From: Methyloprofundus sp.
GTDB taxonomy: Bacteria > Pseudomonadota > Gammaproteobacteria > Methylococcales > Methylomonadaceae
Reading direction: 5' to 3'
Assembly (NCBI GenBank): GCA_030636485.1
Contig: DAOVWV010000076.1
Coordinates: forward strand, 1-7,417
Length of the DNA stretch: 7,417 bases
Under the pieces are notes generated by a model that had not been told where the DNA came from, did no database searches, and saw nothing but the letters and a program-made list of their open reading frames with translations. The translations under genes and the position numbers were made by a program. Every line of letters begins with the position of its first letter. Position 1 is the stretch's first letter. Positions 6,456 through 7,417 of the stretch are shown in pieces.

Positions 6456-7417
6456 ATGAGCAACAAGCGACACACTGATGCGGATGCAATAATGGACATC
6501 CCCTTACAAGATGCTTCCGCAGATATATGGGATACAAAATACCGTCTAAAAACCAAATCAGGTGATAACATTGATGGCAGCATTGATGAAACTTATCAGC
6601 GTGTTGCCAGAGCCTTGTCCAGTGTGGAAAAAAGTAAGGCCAAACAGGATAAATACTATAAGGAATTTTTATGGGCTTTACGCCAGGGCGTTATTCCAGC
6701 CGGACGTATTATCTCTAATGCAGGTGCACATGAACATAAACCGGCAACTTCAACGATCAACTGTACCGTATCAGGGTCTATCATCGATTCTATGGATGAT
6801 ATTCTTGGCAAGGTGCATGAGGCGGGGCTTACGTTAAAAGCCGGATGTGATATTGGCTATGAATTTTCGACCCTCAGACCAAAGGATGCCTACGTTTCAG
6901 GTGCAGGTGCCTACACTTCCGGCCCCTTATCCTTTATGGATATATACGACAAAATGTGTTTCACCGTTTCCTCCGCAGGTGGACGACGTGGCGCACAAAT
7001 GGCCACTTTTGATATAGGCCATCCAGATGTAGTTGAGTTTATTCGCGCCAAGCGTGAAGACGGTCGTTTACGCCAGTTTAATTTGTCTTTACTGATTACC
7101 GCAGAATTTGTCGAAGCAGTCAAAGCAGATAAATCCTGGCGGCTGTCTTTTCCTATTATGCAACGCGAGCTGGAAGAAGATCAGCTGGACTTAAATGATG
7201 GCTCTATTGTTCTCTGGCGTGATTTACCGCATACCGAAGGTTATGTAGAAAATGAAGACGGTCTGGTGGCCTGTAAAATCACCAAGACAATGCCTGCACG
7301 TCGTTTATGGGACATTATTATGTCCTCAACCTACGATTATGCAGAACCTGGGTTTATTTTGATTGATAAAGTCAATGAAATGAATAATAACTGGTTTTGT
7401 GAGGATATAAGGGCGAC
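6456..7417 (+). CDS. nrdJ: Adenosylcobalamin-dependent (class II) ribonucleotide reductase NrdJ, N-terminal part
   Basis: The first 320 codons of a gene running off the right edge. NrdJ reduces ribonucleotides to deoxyribonucleotides in the cytoplasm, using coenzyme B12 to make the active-site thiyl radical, so it needs no oxygen. Visible family signatures: GRIISNAGA (residues ~83-91), STINCTVSGS with C103 as the likely first redox cysteine, KAGCDIGYEFSTLRP (~128-142), YVSGAGAYTSGPLSFMDIYDKM, SSAGGRRGAQM, FIRAKREDGRLRQFNLSLL, and EPGFILIDKVNEMNNNWFCEDIRAT at the window edge. That last stretch normally runs directly into the NPCGEQP active-site loop, which lies outside. There is too little sequence before the core for an N-terminal ATP-cone, so dATP overall inhibition is not expected from this end. 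It is close to the NrdJa type of pseudomonads. Tandem NrdR boxes precede it. Class I NrdA is less likely because the motif wording is that of the B12 family. Confidence 0.93.
   Translation, partial: MSNKRHTDADAIMDIPLQDASADIWDTKYRLKTKSGDNIDGSIDETYQRVARALSSVEKSKAKQDKYYKEFLWALRQGVIPAGRIISNAGAHEHKPATSTINCTVSGSIIDSMDDILGKVHEAGLTLKAGCDIGYEFSTLRPKDAYVSGAGAYTSGPLSFMDIYDKMCFTVSSAGGRRGAQMATFDIGHPDVVEFIRAKREDGRLRQFNLSLLITAEFVEAVKADKSWRLSFPIMQRELEEDQLDLNDGSIVLWRDLPHTEGYVENEDGLVACKITKTMPARRLWDIIMSSTYDYAEPGFILIDKVNEMNNNWFCEDIRA

Noticed and set aside
6416..6478. 20-codon ORF (ATG 6416 to TGA 6476) overlapping the nrdJ start in another frame
   Set aside because: It has no Shine-Dalgarno sequence and partly lies in the outer inverted-repeat arm; probably chance.

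Overview
The window looks like a chromosomal piece of a moderately AT-rich gammaproteobacterium. Codon use is uniform across the genes. The very long multi-PAS GGDEF/EAL sensor and the B12-dependent ribonucleotide reductase are the kind of genes seen in aquatic sulfur-, methane- or methanol-oxidising lineages, but that placement is a guess from gene content and nothing here fixes the genus.

Layout. (1) Positions 2-496 (+) hold the 3' end of a DUF4276-family gene whose start lies to the left of the window. (2) It converges, with only 29 nt between stop codons, on one giant minus-strand gene (526-6099, possibly 6159) that fills three quarters of the window. Its product is a membrane-anchored cyclic-di-GMP enzyme with two different periplasmic ligand-binding folds (NMT1/THI5-like, then SBP_bac_3-like), five cytoplasmic PAS domains, intact GGDEF and EAL domains and a C-terminal zinc-binding CZB domain. 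(3) A control region of about 350 nt (6100-6455) separates this gene from a divergent one. It carries a good sigma-70-like promoter for the giant gene. Facing right, it carries an extended -10 promoter overlapped by two NrdR-box-like palindromes 31 bp apart, and then a leader with two nested inverted repeats. (4) From 6456 (+) to the window edge runs the first 320 codons of nrdJ, the adenosylcobalamin-dependent class II ribonucleotide reductase.

How they fit. The giant protein is predicted to read periplasmic ligands, possibly redox state (NifL-like PAS domains), and zinc, and to turn these into c-di-GMP synthesis or breakdown. nrdJ supplies deoxyribonucleotides independently of oxygen and appears to be under the NrdR repressor. 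I see no evidence that the two genes share a pathway. The DUF4276 fragment may be the tail of an ATPase-linked accessory (possibly defence) cassette to the left. The most useful points are the tandem NrdR sites, the structured nrdJ leader, the dual-sensor plus CZB architecture, and the promoter evidence that the giant gene starts at the ATG at 6099 rather than the upstream GTG.
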